64,000 bases of DNA, taken from NCBI RefSeq assembly GCF_023898865.1, contig NZ_JAGSOV010000015.1, forward strand, positions 124,001 to 188,000, read 5' to 3'. A program made the position numbers and the translations under genes. The DNA comes from Pseudonocardia humida (GTDB taxonomy: Bacteria > Actinomycetota > Actinomycetes > Mycobacteriales > Pseudonocardiaceae). This document shows, piece by piece, positions 26,498 through 35,079 of the stretch (positions are counted from its first letter, which is position 1; each line of letters opens with the position of its first letter). The notes beneath the pieces were generated by a model. That model made no database searches. It was not told where the DNA came from and saw only the letters and a list, made by a program, of their open reading frames with translations.

Positions 26498-27670
26498 GTG
26501 GCCGCTGCCGGCGCTCCGCACGCGGTGCGCGACCCCGACACCCGGGCCGCGCCCGTCGCGCGGTGGGACGCCGACCGACTGCCCGTCGTGCTCGACGCCG
26601 CGGTCGCCGTCGGGCTGCTGGTGGCGCTGTCGGCGGCCGCGCCGCCGGGCACCGGCCCGGCGTGGCTCGCTCCCGCGCTGCCGGTGGCGCTCACGCTGCC
26701 GCTGGCCGTGCGGCGGCGGTGGCCGCGCGCGGTGTTCGCCGTGGTGGCGCTGGCCGCGGTGGGGTCGGTCGCCGTCGGGATGGGGCGCCTCCCCTTCCTG
26801 GCCGCGGCCTACGCCGCCTACGCGGTCGCCGTCTCCCGCCCGGCCCGGCGCTGGACGCGGGGCCACGGCTACCTGGCGGTGCTGGGCGCCGTCCCCCTGC
26901 TGGCGGGGACACAGGCGCCCACCTCGTCCTGGATCGACGCGGTGCTGATCGGGCCGGTCGTGGTCGGGGCGGCGTGGGTGGTCGGCCGGGTGGTCCGCGA
27001 GCGCGGGCTACTGGCCGCGCAGGCCGCCCAGCGCCTCGCCGAGCGGGCGGTGACCGCCGAGCGCCTGCACATCGCCCGCGAGCTGCACGACGTGGTCGCG
27101 CACAGCATCAGCGTCATCGCGGTGAAGGCGGGCGTGGCCAACCACGTGCTGGCCGCCCGCCCGCAGGAGGCCGCCGACGCGCTGCGGGTGATCGAGGGCG
27201 CCAGCCGCGAGGTCCTCACCGAGCTGCGCCACCTGCTGGGGGTGCTCCGCCGCGAGGACGACGCCCCCGCCGAGCTGGGCCCCACCCCCGGGCTCGCCGC
27301 CCTGCCCGCGCTGGCCACCCAGGCCGAGCGGGCCGGTGTCCGGGTCGAGCTCGACCTGCCCCGCGCCACGGCCCTCCCCGATGGCGTCGACCTGTCGGCC
27401 TACCGGATCGTCCAGGAGGCGCTCACCAACGTGATCAAGCACGCCGGGCCCGTCCGCTGCCGGATCGAGGTCCGGGTCGAGGCCGACCGCGTGCGGATCG
27501 CGGTCACCGACACCGGGCCCGCGACCGCCGCGCCACCCGTGCCCGGCCACGGCCTGATCGGGATGCGGGAGCGCGTCGCCGTCTACGGCGGCGCCTTCCA
27601 CGCCGGCCCCGAGCCCGGCGGCGGCTTCGCCGTGCGCGCCGAGCTCCCGCTGGCCGGGAGCCGCCGATGA
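26498..27670 (+). CDS. NarL-type sensor histidine kinase (HisKA_3)
   Basis: A 390-residue sensor kinase, paralogous in layout to the one at 23064. The membrane part spans about residues 28-165 with five or six helices. The H box is LHIARELHDVVAHSISVI (His near 198), the N box YRIVQEALTNVIKHAGPV, then IAVTDTGPAT and GHGLIGMRERVAVYGG for ATP binding. It starts with GTG at 26498, with TACGCT (26486-26491) ending 6 nt ahead, fitting a leaderless start. The stop overlaps the regulator's ATG (ATGA). It is divergent from the secreted peptidase gene, which is a possible target. Confidence 0.9.
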   Translation: MAAAGAPHAVRDPDTRAAPVARWDADRLPVVLDAAVAVGLLVALSAAAPPGTGPAWLAPALPVALTLPLAVRRRWPRAVFAVVALAAVGSVAVGMGRLPFLAAAYAAYAVAVSRPARRWTRGHGYLAVLGAVPLLAGTQAPTSSWIDAVLIGPVVVGAAWVVGRVVRERGLLAAQAAQRLAERAVTAERLHIARELHDVVAHSISVIAVKAGVANHVLAARPQEAADALRVIEGASREVLTELRHLLGVLRREDDAPAELGPTPGLAALPALATQAERAGVRVELDLPRATALPDGVDLSAYRIVQEALTNVIKHAGPVRCRIEVRVEADRVRIAVTDTGPATAAPPVPGHGLIGMRERVAVYGGAFHAGPEPGGGFAVRAELPLAGSRR

Positions 27671-28341
27671 CCGACCCGACCACCGTCCTCGTCGCCGACG
27701 ACCAGGCCCTGCTGCGCGGCAGCCTGCGCGTGCTCGTCGACACCGAACCGGGCTTCCGCGTCGTCGGCGAGGCCGCCACCGGCACCGAGGCCGTCGACCT
27801 CGCCACCCGGCACCGTCCCGACGTCGTGCTGATGGACATCCGCATGCCCGACCTGGACGGCATCGAGGCCACCCGCCGCATCTGCGCCGACCCCGCGACC
27901 GCGGGCGTCCGGGTGCTGGTGCTGACCACCTTCGACCTCGACGCCTACGTCCACGCCGCCCTGCGCGCCGGGGCGAGCGGCTTCCTGCTCAAGGACACCC
28001 CACCGGCCCGGCTGCTGGCCGGCATCGCCGTCGTCGCGGCGGGCGACGCGCTGCTGGCGCCGTCGGTGACCCGCAGGCTGGTCGCCGAGTTCAGCACCCG
28101 CCCCGCCCCCGGCCGCCCGCTCCCCCGCGCGCTCGACGGCGTGACGGCCCGGGAGCGCGAGGTCCTCGTCCTGATCGCCCGCGGGCTGTCCAACACCGAG
28201 ATCGCCGAGCACCTGCGGGTGAGCCCGGCGACGGTGAAGACCCACATCGGCCACCTGCTGGACAAGCTCGGCGCGCGGGACCGGGCGCAGTTGGTGATCG
28301 TGGCGTACGAGTCGGGTTTGGTGGTGGCGGCGCCCCCATAG
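27667..28341 (+). CDS. NarL/LuxR-type response regulator
   Basis: A 224-residue response regulator coupled to the preceding kinase by an ATGA overlap. In the receiver domain: VLVADDQALLR, the phospho-acceptor in DVVLMDIRMPDLDGIEATRR (about residue 55), switch Thr in VLVLTTFDLDAYV, and Lys in GFLLKDTPPARLL. The C-terminal LuxR helix-turn-helix is VTAREREVLVLIARGLSNTE, then SPATVKTHIGHLLDKLGARD. Length and spacing are normal. Downstream is a GC-rich hairpin (28420-28463). Confidence 0.92.
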   Translation: MTDPTTVLVADDQALLRGSLRVLVDTEPGFRVVGEAATGTEAVDLATRHRPDVVLMDIRMPDLDGIEATRRICADPATAGVRVLVLTTFDLDAYVHAALRAGASGFLLKDTPPARLLAGIAVVAAGDALLAPSVTRRLVAEFSTRPAPGRPLPRALDGVTAREREVLVLIARGLSNTEIAEHLRVSPATVKTHIGHLLDKLGARDRAQLVIVAYESGLVVAAPP

Positions 28342-28623
28342 GTGCTCTCCCCCGCCCTCCCCTCGCCCTCCCCGCCCTCCCCTCGCCCTCCCCCGGGCTC
28401 GGGGGCTCCTCGCAGCGCTGGCGGCGTCCTCGCAGCCCGCCGGCGCGCTGCGAGGACACCGCCACCTCTGCGAGGACACCGGCTCGCGGCTGGCCACGAG
28501 GAGACCGGCGAGAACGCCGCTCGCCCGGCTCGCCCCGGGTCACGGGGCGCTCCCACGCCGAGCGGGCGGCGCACCGCCCCGGGCCCGCCCGGCGAGAGCG
28601 CCGCTCACCGGGCGGTGGGGTCT
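28342..28623. other. intergenic C-rich repeats and terminator-like hairpin
   Basis: The region begins with alternating CCCTCGCC/CCCGCCCT units (28344-28393). A hairpin follows with 17-bp arms and one mismatch (28420-28436 with 28447-28463), whose core TCCTCGCAGC/GCTGCGAGGA also occurs in two further partial copies nearby. It separates the convergent ends of the response regulator (+) and dnaE2 (-) and most likely terminates one or both. Confidence 0.5.
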
Positions 28624-31600
28624 CTACCGGAAGTCGCGGGACTTCACCGGGACCGCCAGCGGGAGCTTCTGCAACCGGTCGGCGACCAGGTTGAGCACGC
28701 CCTCGGGGCTGCGCTCCAGCCGGCCGCGCACCAGCAGGGCCGTGCTGCCGACCGCGACCGTGCGGTAGCGGGCCCACAGGCCCTCCGAGCAGGTGACGTT
28801 GAGCATGCCGCTCTCGTCCTCCAGGTTGATGAAGGTGACCCCGGCGGCGGTGGCGGGGCGCTGGCGGTGCGTGACCAGGCCGCCGACCAGGACGCGGGGC
28901 GGGATCTGCTCCGGGTCGCCGGGGCGCAGGTCGCGGCCGACGGCGGCGAGGCGGTCGATGCGGACGGCGCCCAGGGCGTCGAGGCGGTCGCGCAGGTGCT
29001 GCACGGGGTGGCTGTCGGGGGAGACGCCGGTGGCCCAGACGTCGGCGACGGTGGTCTCGGCGGGGGTGAGGCCGGGCAGGGGCGGCGCCTCGAGGCCGAC
29101 GGCGGTGCCGGGGAGCTGGTCGGAGCGGACGGCGGCGACCACCCCCGCCGCCCACAGCGCGGAGCGGCGGTCGACGCCGAAGCAGCCGAAGGCACCCGCG
29201 GTGGCCAGGGCCTCGGCCTGGGCGACGGTGAGCCGGACGCGGCGGGCCAGGTCGGCCAGGTCGGCGTAGGGGCCGGCGCGGTCGCGCTCGGCGTCGATCC
29301 TCTCGGCGACGTCGAGGCCGATGCGGCGCACCTCGGCCAGCCCCAGCCGGACGGCCTGCCCGCGGTGGCTGCGCGGGTCGGGCTGCAGGACGGCGTCGGC
29401 GCGCCCCAGGTTGACGTCGGGGCCGCGGACCAGCACGCCGTGCCGGCGGGCGTCGGCGACCAGCGACTGCGGCGAGTAGAAGCCCATCGGCTGGGAGTTG
29501 AGCAGGGCCGCGCAGAACGCCGCCGGGTAGTGCAGCTTGAACCAGGCGCTGTAGTAGACCAGCGAGGCGAAGCTGATCGCGTGGCTCTCCGGGAAGCCGA
29601 AGTTCGCGAAGGCGAGCATCTTGGCGAAGATGCCCTCGGCGACCTCGCCGGAGATGCCGTTGGCGGCCATCCCGGAGAAGAACCGCTCGCGCAGCTTCTC
29701 CATCTTCTCGGTGGAGCGCTTGGACCCCATCGCCCGGCGCAGCTCGTCGGCGTCGCCCGCGGAGAAGCCGGCCACGTCGACCGCGATCTGCATCAGCTGC
29801 TCCTGGAACAGCGGCACGCCCAGGGTCTTCTCCAGCGCGTTCTTCAGCAGCGGGTGGTCGTAGGTCGGCTCCTCCAGGCCGTTGCGGCGGCGGATGTAGG
29901 GGTGCACGGAGCCGCCCTGGATGGGGCCGGGGCGGATCAGCGCGACCTCGACGACCAGGTCGTAGAACTCGCGCGGCTTGAGCCGGGGCAGGGTGGCCAT
30001 CTGGGCGCGCGACTCCACCTGGAACACGCCGACCGAGTCGGCCCGCTGGAGCATCTCGTAGACGGCGTCGTCGACGGGTTGCAGCTGGTGCAGCTCGAAC
30101 CGCTCCCCGTGGTGCTCGGCGACCAGGTCGATCATGAGGTGCAGTGCGGTGAGCATGCCCAGCCCGAGCAGGTCGAACTTGACCAGCCCGGCGGCGGCGC
30201 AGTCGTCCTTGTCCCACTGCACGACCGAGCGGCCGTCCATGCGGGCCCACTCGACCGGCACCACCTCCGAGACCGGGCGGTCGCAGATGACCATGCCGCC
30301 GGAGTGGACGCCCAGGTGGCGGGGGAAGCCGAGCAGGTCGTCGGCGAGGTCGACGACCTGCGCGGGGATGCTCTCCGGGAGGGGGCCGTCGGCCAGGCCG
30401 GACCAGCGCTCGATGTGCTTGCTCCAGGCGTCCTGCTGGCCGGGCGAGAACCCGAGCGCCTTGGCCGTGTCGCGCACGGCCGACCGCGGTCGATAGGTGA
30501 TCACGTTGGCGACCTGGGCCGCGCAGCCGCGCCCGTAGGTGCGGTAGACGTACTGGATCACCTCCTCGCGGCGGCCGGACTCGATGTCCAGGTCGATGTC
30601 GGGGTAGCCCTCCCGGGCTGGCGAGAGGAACCGCTCGAACAGCAGGCCCATGTTGACCGCGTCGACGTTGGTGATGCCCAGCGCGTAGCAGACCGCGGAG
30701 TTGGCCGCAGAGCCCCGGCCCTGGCAGAGGATGTCGGCCTGGCGGCAGAACTCGACGATGTCGTGCACGATCAGGAAGTAGCCGGGGAAGTTCTTCTGCT
30801 CGATGATCGCCAGCTCGCGCTCGACGGTCTCCACCGCGGCCGGGTACTCGGCGTGGCTGCCGTAGCGGCGGGCCACGCCCCGCCGGGTCAGCTCGCGCAG
30901 CCAGCGGGCCTCGGTGTAGCCGGGGGGCACCGGGAACGGCGGCAGGTCGGGGGCGACCAGGTCGATCGAGAAGGCGCACGCGCGGCCGATCTCCGCGGCC
31001 ATCGCCACGGCCCCCGGGTAGCGCTGGTCGAAGCGGGCGGACATCTCCGCGCCGGAGCGCAGGTGCGCCGTGCCCGCCGGGGGCAGCCAGCCGTCGGCGT
31101 CGTCGAGGCTGCGCCGGGCCCGCACCGCCGACAGCGCCGTGAACAGCGGGTACCGGTGCGGCGCGGCGTAGTGGGCGGCGCTGGAGGCGACGACGGGCAG
31201 GCCGGCGTCGCGGGCGAGCGCGGCGAGCGCGTCGTTGCGCTCGGTGTCGGTGGGCAGGCCCTGGTGGGTGAGCTCGACGGCGACGTGGTCGGCCCCGAAC
31301 CGCTCGACGAGCCCGCGCAGGGCGGTGGCGGCGGCGTCGCGGCCGCCGGCGCGCAGGGCCCGGCGGACCGCGCCCTTGCGGCAGCCGGTGAGCACCAGCA
31401 CCCGGCCCGCCGTGTCGGCGACGACCTCGTCCAGGTCGTAGACCGGGCGGCCCTTCTCCCGACCGGCCAGCTGCGCGGTGCTGATCGTGCGGCAGAGCCC
31501 GCGGTAGCCCTCGGGGTCGCGGGCGAGCAGCAGCAGGTGGCTGCCCTCGGGGTCGGCGACGCCGTTCTGCGGGGCGCTCAGCCCCAGGGAGAGCTCGGAG

Positions 31601-31971
31601 CCGAAAGCGGTGGGCACATCCAGCGCGGCCGCGGCCTCGGCGAACCGGACGACCCCGTACATGCCGTCGTGGTCGGTGAGGGCGAGCGCGTCGAGCCCCA
31701 GCCCGGCGGCCGCCTCGACCAGCTCCTCGGGGTGGCTGGCCCCGTCGAGGAAGCTGAAGTTGGAGTGGCAGTGCAGCTCGGCGAAGGGGACCCGGGTGGC
31801 CGGGTCGGCCCGGCGGGCGGGCGGCGGGGCGTAGGGCGCGCGCTTGCGCGACCAGGCGGGGCCGTCGCCGCCGTCGGGTTCGCCGTCGAGCGGGCCCGTG
31901 CCGTGTGGGACGCGACCGGAGAGCGCCGCCTCCAACTCGCTCCACGGGACGTCCGGGTTGCTCCAGCCCAC
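28624..31971 (-). CDS. dnaE2: error-prone DNA polymerase III alpha subunit DnaE2 (ImuC)
   Basis: A 1115-residue C-family polymerase of the DnaE2/ImuC type, which performs translesion synthesis in the SOS mutasome with ImuA' and ImuB. The N-terminal PHP domain starts FAELHCHSNFSFLDGASHPE (about 62-81). The polymerase active site includes GRGSAANSAVCYALGIT and GYPDIDLDIESGRREEVIQY with the catalytic Asp pair (about 455-475). HLGVHSGGMVICDRP and FQVESRAQMATLPRLKPREF are further family blocks. The C-terminus has an OB-fold (LVGGLVTHRQRPATAAGVTF). It starts with GTG at 31971, and a perfect LexA box ends 14 nt upstream. imuA' and imuB lie 6-9 kb away. Confidence 0.96.
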   Translation of the reverse strand: MGWSNPDVPWSELEAALSGRVPHGTGPLDGEPDGGDGPAWSRKRAPYAPPPARRADPATRVPFAELHCHSNFSFLDGASHPEELVEAAAGLGLDALALTDHDGMYGVVRFAEAAAALDVPTAFGSELSLGLSAPQNGVADPEGSHLLLLARDPEGYRGLCRTISTAQLAGREKGRPVYDLDEVVADTAGRVLVLTGCRKGAVRRALRAGGRDAAATALRGLVERFGADHVAVELTHQGLPTDTERNDALAALARDAGLPVVASSAAHYAAPHRYPLFTALSAVRARRSLDDADGWLPPAGTAHLRSGAEMSARFDQRYPGAVAMAAEIGRACAFSIDLVAPDLPPFPVPPGYTEARWLRELTRRGVARRYGSHAEYPAAVETVERELAIIEQKNFPGYFLIVHDIVEFCRQADILCQGRGSAANSAVCYALGITNVDAVNMGLLFERFLSPAREGYPDIDLDIESGRREEVIQYVYRTYGRGCAAQVANVITYRPRSAVRDTAKALGFSPGQQDAWSKHIERWSGLADGPLPESIPAQVVDLADDLLGFPRHLGVHSGGMVICDRPVSEVVPVEWARMDGRSVVQWDKDDCAAAGLVKFDLLGLGMLTALHLMIDLVAEHHGERFELHQLQPVDDAVYEMLQRADSVGVFQVESRAQMATLPRLKPREFYDLVVEVALIRPGPIQGGSVHPYIRRRNGLEEPTYDHPLLKNALEKTLGVPLFQEQLMQIAVDVAGFSAGDADELRRAMGSKRSTEKMEKLRERFFSGMAANGISGEVAEGIFAKMLAFANFGFPESHAISFASLVYYSAWFKLHYPAAFCAALLNSQPMGFYSPQSLVADARRHGVLVRGPDVNLGRADAVLQPDPRSHRGQAVRLGLAEVRRIGLDVAERIDAERDRAGPYADLADLARRVRLTVAQAEALATAGAFGCFGVDRRSALWAAGVVAAVRSDQLPGTAVGLEAPPLPGLTPAETTVADVWATGVSPDSHPVQHLRDRLDALGAVRIDRLAAVGRDLRPGDPEQIPPRVLVGGLVTHRQRPATAAGVTFINLEDESGMLNVTCSEGLWARYRTVAVGSTALLVRGRLERSPEGVLNLVADRLQKLPLAVPVKSRDFR

Positions 31972-31984
31972 CCCGCCAGCCTAC

Positions 31985-32000
31985 TCGAACATCAGTTCGA
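31985..32000. promoter_or_regulatory. LexA (SOS) box of dnaE2
   Basis: TCGAAC-ATCA-GTTCGA is a perfect palindrome matching the mycobacterial/actinobacterial LexA consensus TCGAAC-N4-GTTCGA. It lies 14-29 nt upstream of the dnaE2 GTG, so LexA would block transcription initiation. The twin box lies upstream of imuA' at 41018-41033. Confidence 0.92.
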
Positions 32001-32008
32001 ACGTGCGG

Positions 32009-32350
32009 TCAGGCGGGCGGCAGGTACCCCTCGAAGGCCGCCAGCAGCGCCGCCTTGGGCCGCGCCCCCGTCAGCCGGGCGACGGCCGCGCCGTCGCGGT
32101 AGAGGCTCAGCGTCGGCATCCCGAGCACGCCGGCCGCGGCGGCGGTGCGCGGGTTCTCGTCCACGTCGAGCTGGGCGACCACGGCCCGCCCGGCCAGCTC
32201 GACGGCCAGCTCGCACAGCACCGGCTCGATCATCCTGCAGGGCGGGCACCAGGACGCGGTGAACTCCAGCAGCACCGGCAGCTCGGAGCGCAGCACCAGC
32301 TCGTCGAACGTGGCGTCGGTGACGGACAGCAGGGACTCGGTGGTGGTCAT
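32009..32350 (-). CDS. thioredoxin-fold protein with WCPPC active site
   Basis: A 113-residue thioredoxin. The active site is LLEFTASWCPPCRMIEPVLC (about 29-48), with WCPPC in place of the usual WCGPC; the cis-Pro is in GVLGMPTLSLYRDG. A Pro in the first variable position should make the disulphide more oxidising than in classical thioredoxin (family knowledge). A third Cys follows the pair by eight residues. The ATG at 32350 has a GAGGAG site overlapping the stop of the preceding MerR-type gene (10-bp gap), so the two form an operon. It is probably a reductase whose expression is set by the cysteine-containing MerR protein. Confidence 0.9.
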   Translation of the reverse strand: MTTTESLLSVTDATFDELVLRSELPVLLEFTASWCPPCRMIEPVLCELAVELAGRAVVAQLDVDENPRTAAAAGVLGMPTLSLYRDGAAVARLTGARPKAALLAAFEGYLPPA

Positions 32351-32360
32351 CGCGGACTCC

Positions 32361-32729
32361 TCAGCAGGTCAGGTCGCAGCGCGGGACGGGGGTGTCGAGC
32401 TGGTCGGCCAGCTCGGCCCGGACCGTGCGCAGCCGGGCGATCAGGTCGTCGACCTCGGCGAGCTTGCGCCGCTGCACGGCGCGGGCGTCCGCGCAGCTGG
32501 TGCCCGTGGGGTGCCCGGCGCGCAGGCAGTCGAGGAAGGGGCGGGTCTCCTCCAGCGCGAAGCCGAGCTCGACGAGGTCGCGGATCTCGGCGAGCAGCCG
32601 CAGGTCGGCCTCGTCGTACTCGCGGTAGCCGTTGGCCCGCCGCCGGGCGGGCAGCAGGCCCAGCTCCTCGTAGTGGCGCAGGGTCCGGGTGCTCACCCCC
32701 GCCCGCTCGCTCAGCTCGCCGATCCGCAC
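32361..32729 (-). CDS. MerR-family regulator, cysteine-containing (redox/thiol type)
   Basis: A 122-residue MerR protein. The helix-turn-helix and wing lie at about residues 1-40: MRIGELSERAGVSTRTLRHY, EELGLLPARRRANGYREYDE. The coiled dimerisation helix is QRRKLAEVDDLIARLRTVRA. Four cysteines are present: FLDC, TSCADA, and RCDLTC at the C-terminus. They could sense thiol oxidation or a metal, like SoxR- or CueR-type proteins, but spacing does not match either exactly. The start is GTG at 32729, with TAGCGT exactly 7 nt ahead, so the mRNA is probably leaderless. It is followed by a thioredoxin gene. Confidence 0.88.
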   Translation of the reverse strand: MRIGELSERAGVSTRTLRHYEELGLLPARRRANGYREYDEADLRLLAEIRDLVELGFALEETRPFLDCLRAGHPTGTSCADARAVQRRKLAEVDDLIARLRTVRAELADQLDTPVPRCDLTC

Positions 32730-32802
32730 GCCACCGACGCTAGACCTTCACGTCCACGGCAACGCCAGCTCACGAGGTCGGGAGCGAGTTCCACGGCGGA
32801 AC

Positions 32803-33834
32803 TCACTCCCGAGGGGGGATCTCGCCGGAGCCGCGGCGGACCAGCGTGGTGGGGACCAGCCGGGTCTGCGGGGGACCGCGGTCGCCGGCGATCCGGGCGA
32901 ACAGCAGCCCGGCCGCGATCCGCCCGATCGCCGCCGGGTCCTGCGCCACCACCGTCACCCCCGGGGAGAGCAGGTCGGCGAGCAGGAAGTCGTCGAACCC
33001 GACCAGGGCGACGACGTGCTCGAGCCCCAGCCTGCGCAGCGCCCGCACCGCCCCGATGGTCACCAGGTTCTGCGCGGTGAACAGGGCCGTCGGCGGGGCG
33101 GGCCCGGTCAGCAGGGCCGTCACCGCGCCGTCGGCGTCGCCAGGGGCGCGCAGGTCGTGCACCACCAGCCGGGGGTCGACCGGCTCGCCCAGCCCGTCGC
33201 GGTAGCCCTGGAACCGCCGCCGGGCGGTGTCGATGGAGGGCCGGTCGCCCAGGAAGGCGATCCGCCGGTGCCCGGCCGCGACCAGGTGCCGCACGGCGTC
33301 GCGGGCGCCCAGGGTGTTCGTGGTGAGCACCGAGTCGACCTCCAGCCCGCGGGCCGGCCGGTCGACGCAGACGACAGCGGTGCCCGCGCGCAGCTCGGCG
33401 GCCAGGTAGGACTGGTCGGCGCCGGCCGGGGCGAGCAGCAGCCCGTCGACGTGGCGGGCGCCGAACTCGCGGACGAACTCGCGCTCGCGGCCGGGGTCCT
33501 CGTCGAGGCTGGCGGAGAACACGACGACCCCGCGGGGCACGGCCTCGTCCTCCACCGCGCGGGCCAGCGCGGCCGAGAACGGGTTGGCCACGTCCTCCAG
33601 CAGCAGCGCGATCGACGCCGTGCGGCGGTCGGTGCGACGCAGGACCCTGGCCCCCGGGTGCGGGCGGAAGTCCAGCTCGTCGACGGCCGAGCGGACCCGC
33701 TCGGCGAGTGCGGCCGACACCCCGGGCTCCCCGTTGACCACCCGGGACACCGTCTTGAAGCTGACCCCGGCGCGCGCGGCGACGTCGCGCATGGTCGGCC
33801 GGCGCGGCGCGCTCGGCGGTGGTTCGCGTTCCAT
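32803..33834 (-). CDS. LacI-family sugar-operon repressor
   Basis: A 343-residue LacI protein. The N-terminal domain is MRDVAARAGVSFKTVSRVVN with the hinge helix FRPHPGARVLRRT (about 15-68). The periplasmic-binding-like sugar domain follows: VANPFSAALARAVEDEAVPR, FVREFGARHVDGLLLAPAGA, AFLGDRPSIDTARRRFQGYR, ALVGFDDFLLADLLSPGVTV. The start is ATG at 33834. It is divergent from a fructose-type ABC importer operon, and two near-identical operators in the intergenic region (33868-33879 and 33966-33977) indicate autorepression and repression of the importer. The inducing sugar is inferred from the transporter as probably fructose. Confidence 0.92.
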   Translation of the reverse strand: MEREPPPSAPRRPTMRDVAARAGVSFKTVSRVVNGEPGVSAALAERVRSAVDELDFRPHPGARVLRRTDRRTASIALLLEDVANPFSAALARAVEDEAVPRGVVVFSASLDEDPGREREFVREFGARHVDGLLLAPAGADQSYLAAELRAGTAVVCVDRPARGLEVDSVLTTNTLGARDAVRHLVAAGHRRIAFLGDRPSIDTARRRFQGYRDGLGEPVDPRLVVHDLRAPGDADGAVTALLTGPAPPTALFTAQNLVTIGAVRALRRLGLEHVVALVGFDDFLLADLLSPGVTVVAQDPAAIGRIAAGLLFARIAGDRGPPQTRLVPTTLVRRGSGEIPPRE

Positions 33835-33867
33835 GGCTTCCCCCTGCTCCGGCGACGTCGGACGCCC

Positions 33868-33879
33868 GACAGCGTTGTC
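33868..33879. promoter_or_regulatory. LacI operator O1 (regulator side)
   Basis: GACAGCGTTGTC differs at one base from the perfect palindrome GACAACGTTGTC at 33966-33977. It lies 34 bp upstream of the lacI-type start, suitable for autorepression. The two sites are 98 bp apart, allowing a DNA loop. Confidence 0.65.
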
Positions 33880-33965
33880 AAGATCGTCTTTCCTGTCACC
33901 AAGTCGTTATGAACGGTGCCCTACTCCTCCCTTGTGAAGCGGATGTGAAGAGGTCACAGTTTCGT

Positions 33966-33977
33966 GACAACGTTGTC
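33966..33977. promoter_or_regulatory. LacI operator O2 (transporter side)
   Basis: The perfect 12-bp palindrome GACAAC-GTTGTC (flanked as TGACAACGTTGTCT) is the usual LacI/GalR type with a central CG. It lies 41 nt before the substrate-binding protein ATG, over the probable transcription start. Confidence 0.75.
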
Positions 33978-34018
33978 TCGCACGGCCCCTTGTCGACGAA
34001 GACGAAAGGTCGCAGCTC

Positions 34019-35077
34019 ATGAACCAGGCACGGACGGCCCGCCGGACGGTGGGCGCGCTCGCCACCGGCCTCGCGGCCGCACTCGCGCTCACCGCCTGCG
34101 GCGGGGACGCCGGCACCGGCGGCGGTGACAGGCCGGTCGTCGGCCTGATCACCAAGACCGACACCAACCCGTTCTTCGTCAAGATGAAGGAGGGCGCCCA
34201 GCAGGCCGCCGACGCCCAGGGCGTCGAGCTGCAGAGCTTCGCCGGCAAGCAGGACGGCGACAACGAGGCCCAGGTGCAGGCCATCGAGACGCTGATCTCG
34301 GCGGGCGCGGCCGGGTTCCTGATCACCCCGAGCGACTCGAAGGCGATCGTCCCCGCCCTGGACAAGGCCCGCCAGGCCGGGCTGCTGGTCATCGCGCTGG
34401 ACACCCAGACCGATCCGCCCGACGCCGCGGACGCCACCTTCGCCACCGACAACTTCCAGGCCGGGCTGCTCATCGGGCAGTGGGCCAAGGCCAAGTTCGA
34501 CGCCGCCGGCACCGAGGCCCGCATCGCGCTGCTCGACCTCAACGCCAACCAGGTCTCCGTCGACGTGCAGCGCGACCAGGGCTTCCTGCAGGGCTTCGGC
34601 ATCGACGTCGGAGACCCCGCGGTCATCGGCGACGAGTCCGACCCGCGGATCGTCGGCCACGACGTCACCGACGGCGCCGAGGAGGGCGGGCGCACGGCGA
34701 TGGAGAACCTGCTGCAGACCGACCCGACGATCAACCTCGTCTACACGATCAACGAGCCGGCGGCGGCCGGCGCCTACGAGGCGCTCAAGGCCGCCGGCCG
34801 CGAGGGCGACGTCACGATCGTCTCGGTCGACGGCGGCTGCCCGGGCGTGGAGGCGGTCAAGGCCGGCCAGATCGGCGCCACCTCCCAGCAGTACCCGCTG
34901 GACATGGCCTCGAAGGGGGTCGAGGCGCTGGCCGCGTTCGCCAAGGACGGCAGCAAGCCGGAGGCCACCTCGGGCAAGGGCTTCACCGACACCGGGGTCA
35001 ACCTGATCACCGACCAGCCGCAGGCCGGCGTGACGTCGGAGGACACCACCTTCGGCGCCGAGAAGTGCTGGGGCTGA
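34019..35077 (+). CDS. frcB: fructose-type sugar ABC transporter substrate-binding lipoprotein
   Basis: A 352-residue lipoprotein. The signal peptide ends in a lipobox (LALTAC, Cys near 27). The mature protein is a ribose/galactose-type periplasmic-binding fold: [20 protein letters not shown] (about 41-60), [60 protein letters not shown]. The [17 protein letters not shown] pattern and the single-domain ATPase partner point to the FrcBCA fructose system of rhizobia and actinobacteria. Specificity is inferred. The start is ATG at 34019. It is the first gene of the frc operon under LacI control and is followed 2 bp later by the permease. Confidence 0.85.
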   Translation: MNQARTARRTVGALATGLAAALALTACGGDAGTGGGDRPVVGLITKTDTNPFFVKMKEGAQQAADAQGVELQSFAGKQDGDNEAQVQAIETLISAGAAGFLITPSDSKAIVPALDKARQAGLLVIALDTQTDPPDAADATFATDNFQAGLLIGQWAKAKFDAAGTEARIALLDLNANQVSVDVQRDQGFLQGFGIDVGDPAVIGDESDPRIVGHDVTDGAEEGGRTAMENLLQTDPTINLVYTINEPAAAGAYEALKAAGREGDVTIVSVDGGCPGVEAVKAGQIGATSQQYPLDMASKGVEALAAFAKDGSKPEATSGKGFTDTGVNLITDQPQAGVTSEDTTFGAEKCWG

Positions 35078-35079
35078 GG

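Noticed and set aside
28344..32262. A 1306-residue plus-strand frame antisense to dnaE2
   Set aside because: High GC content opens the antisense frame. The dnaE2 reading has clear polymerase motifs, whereas the antisense one is low-complexity.
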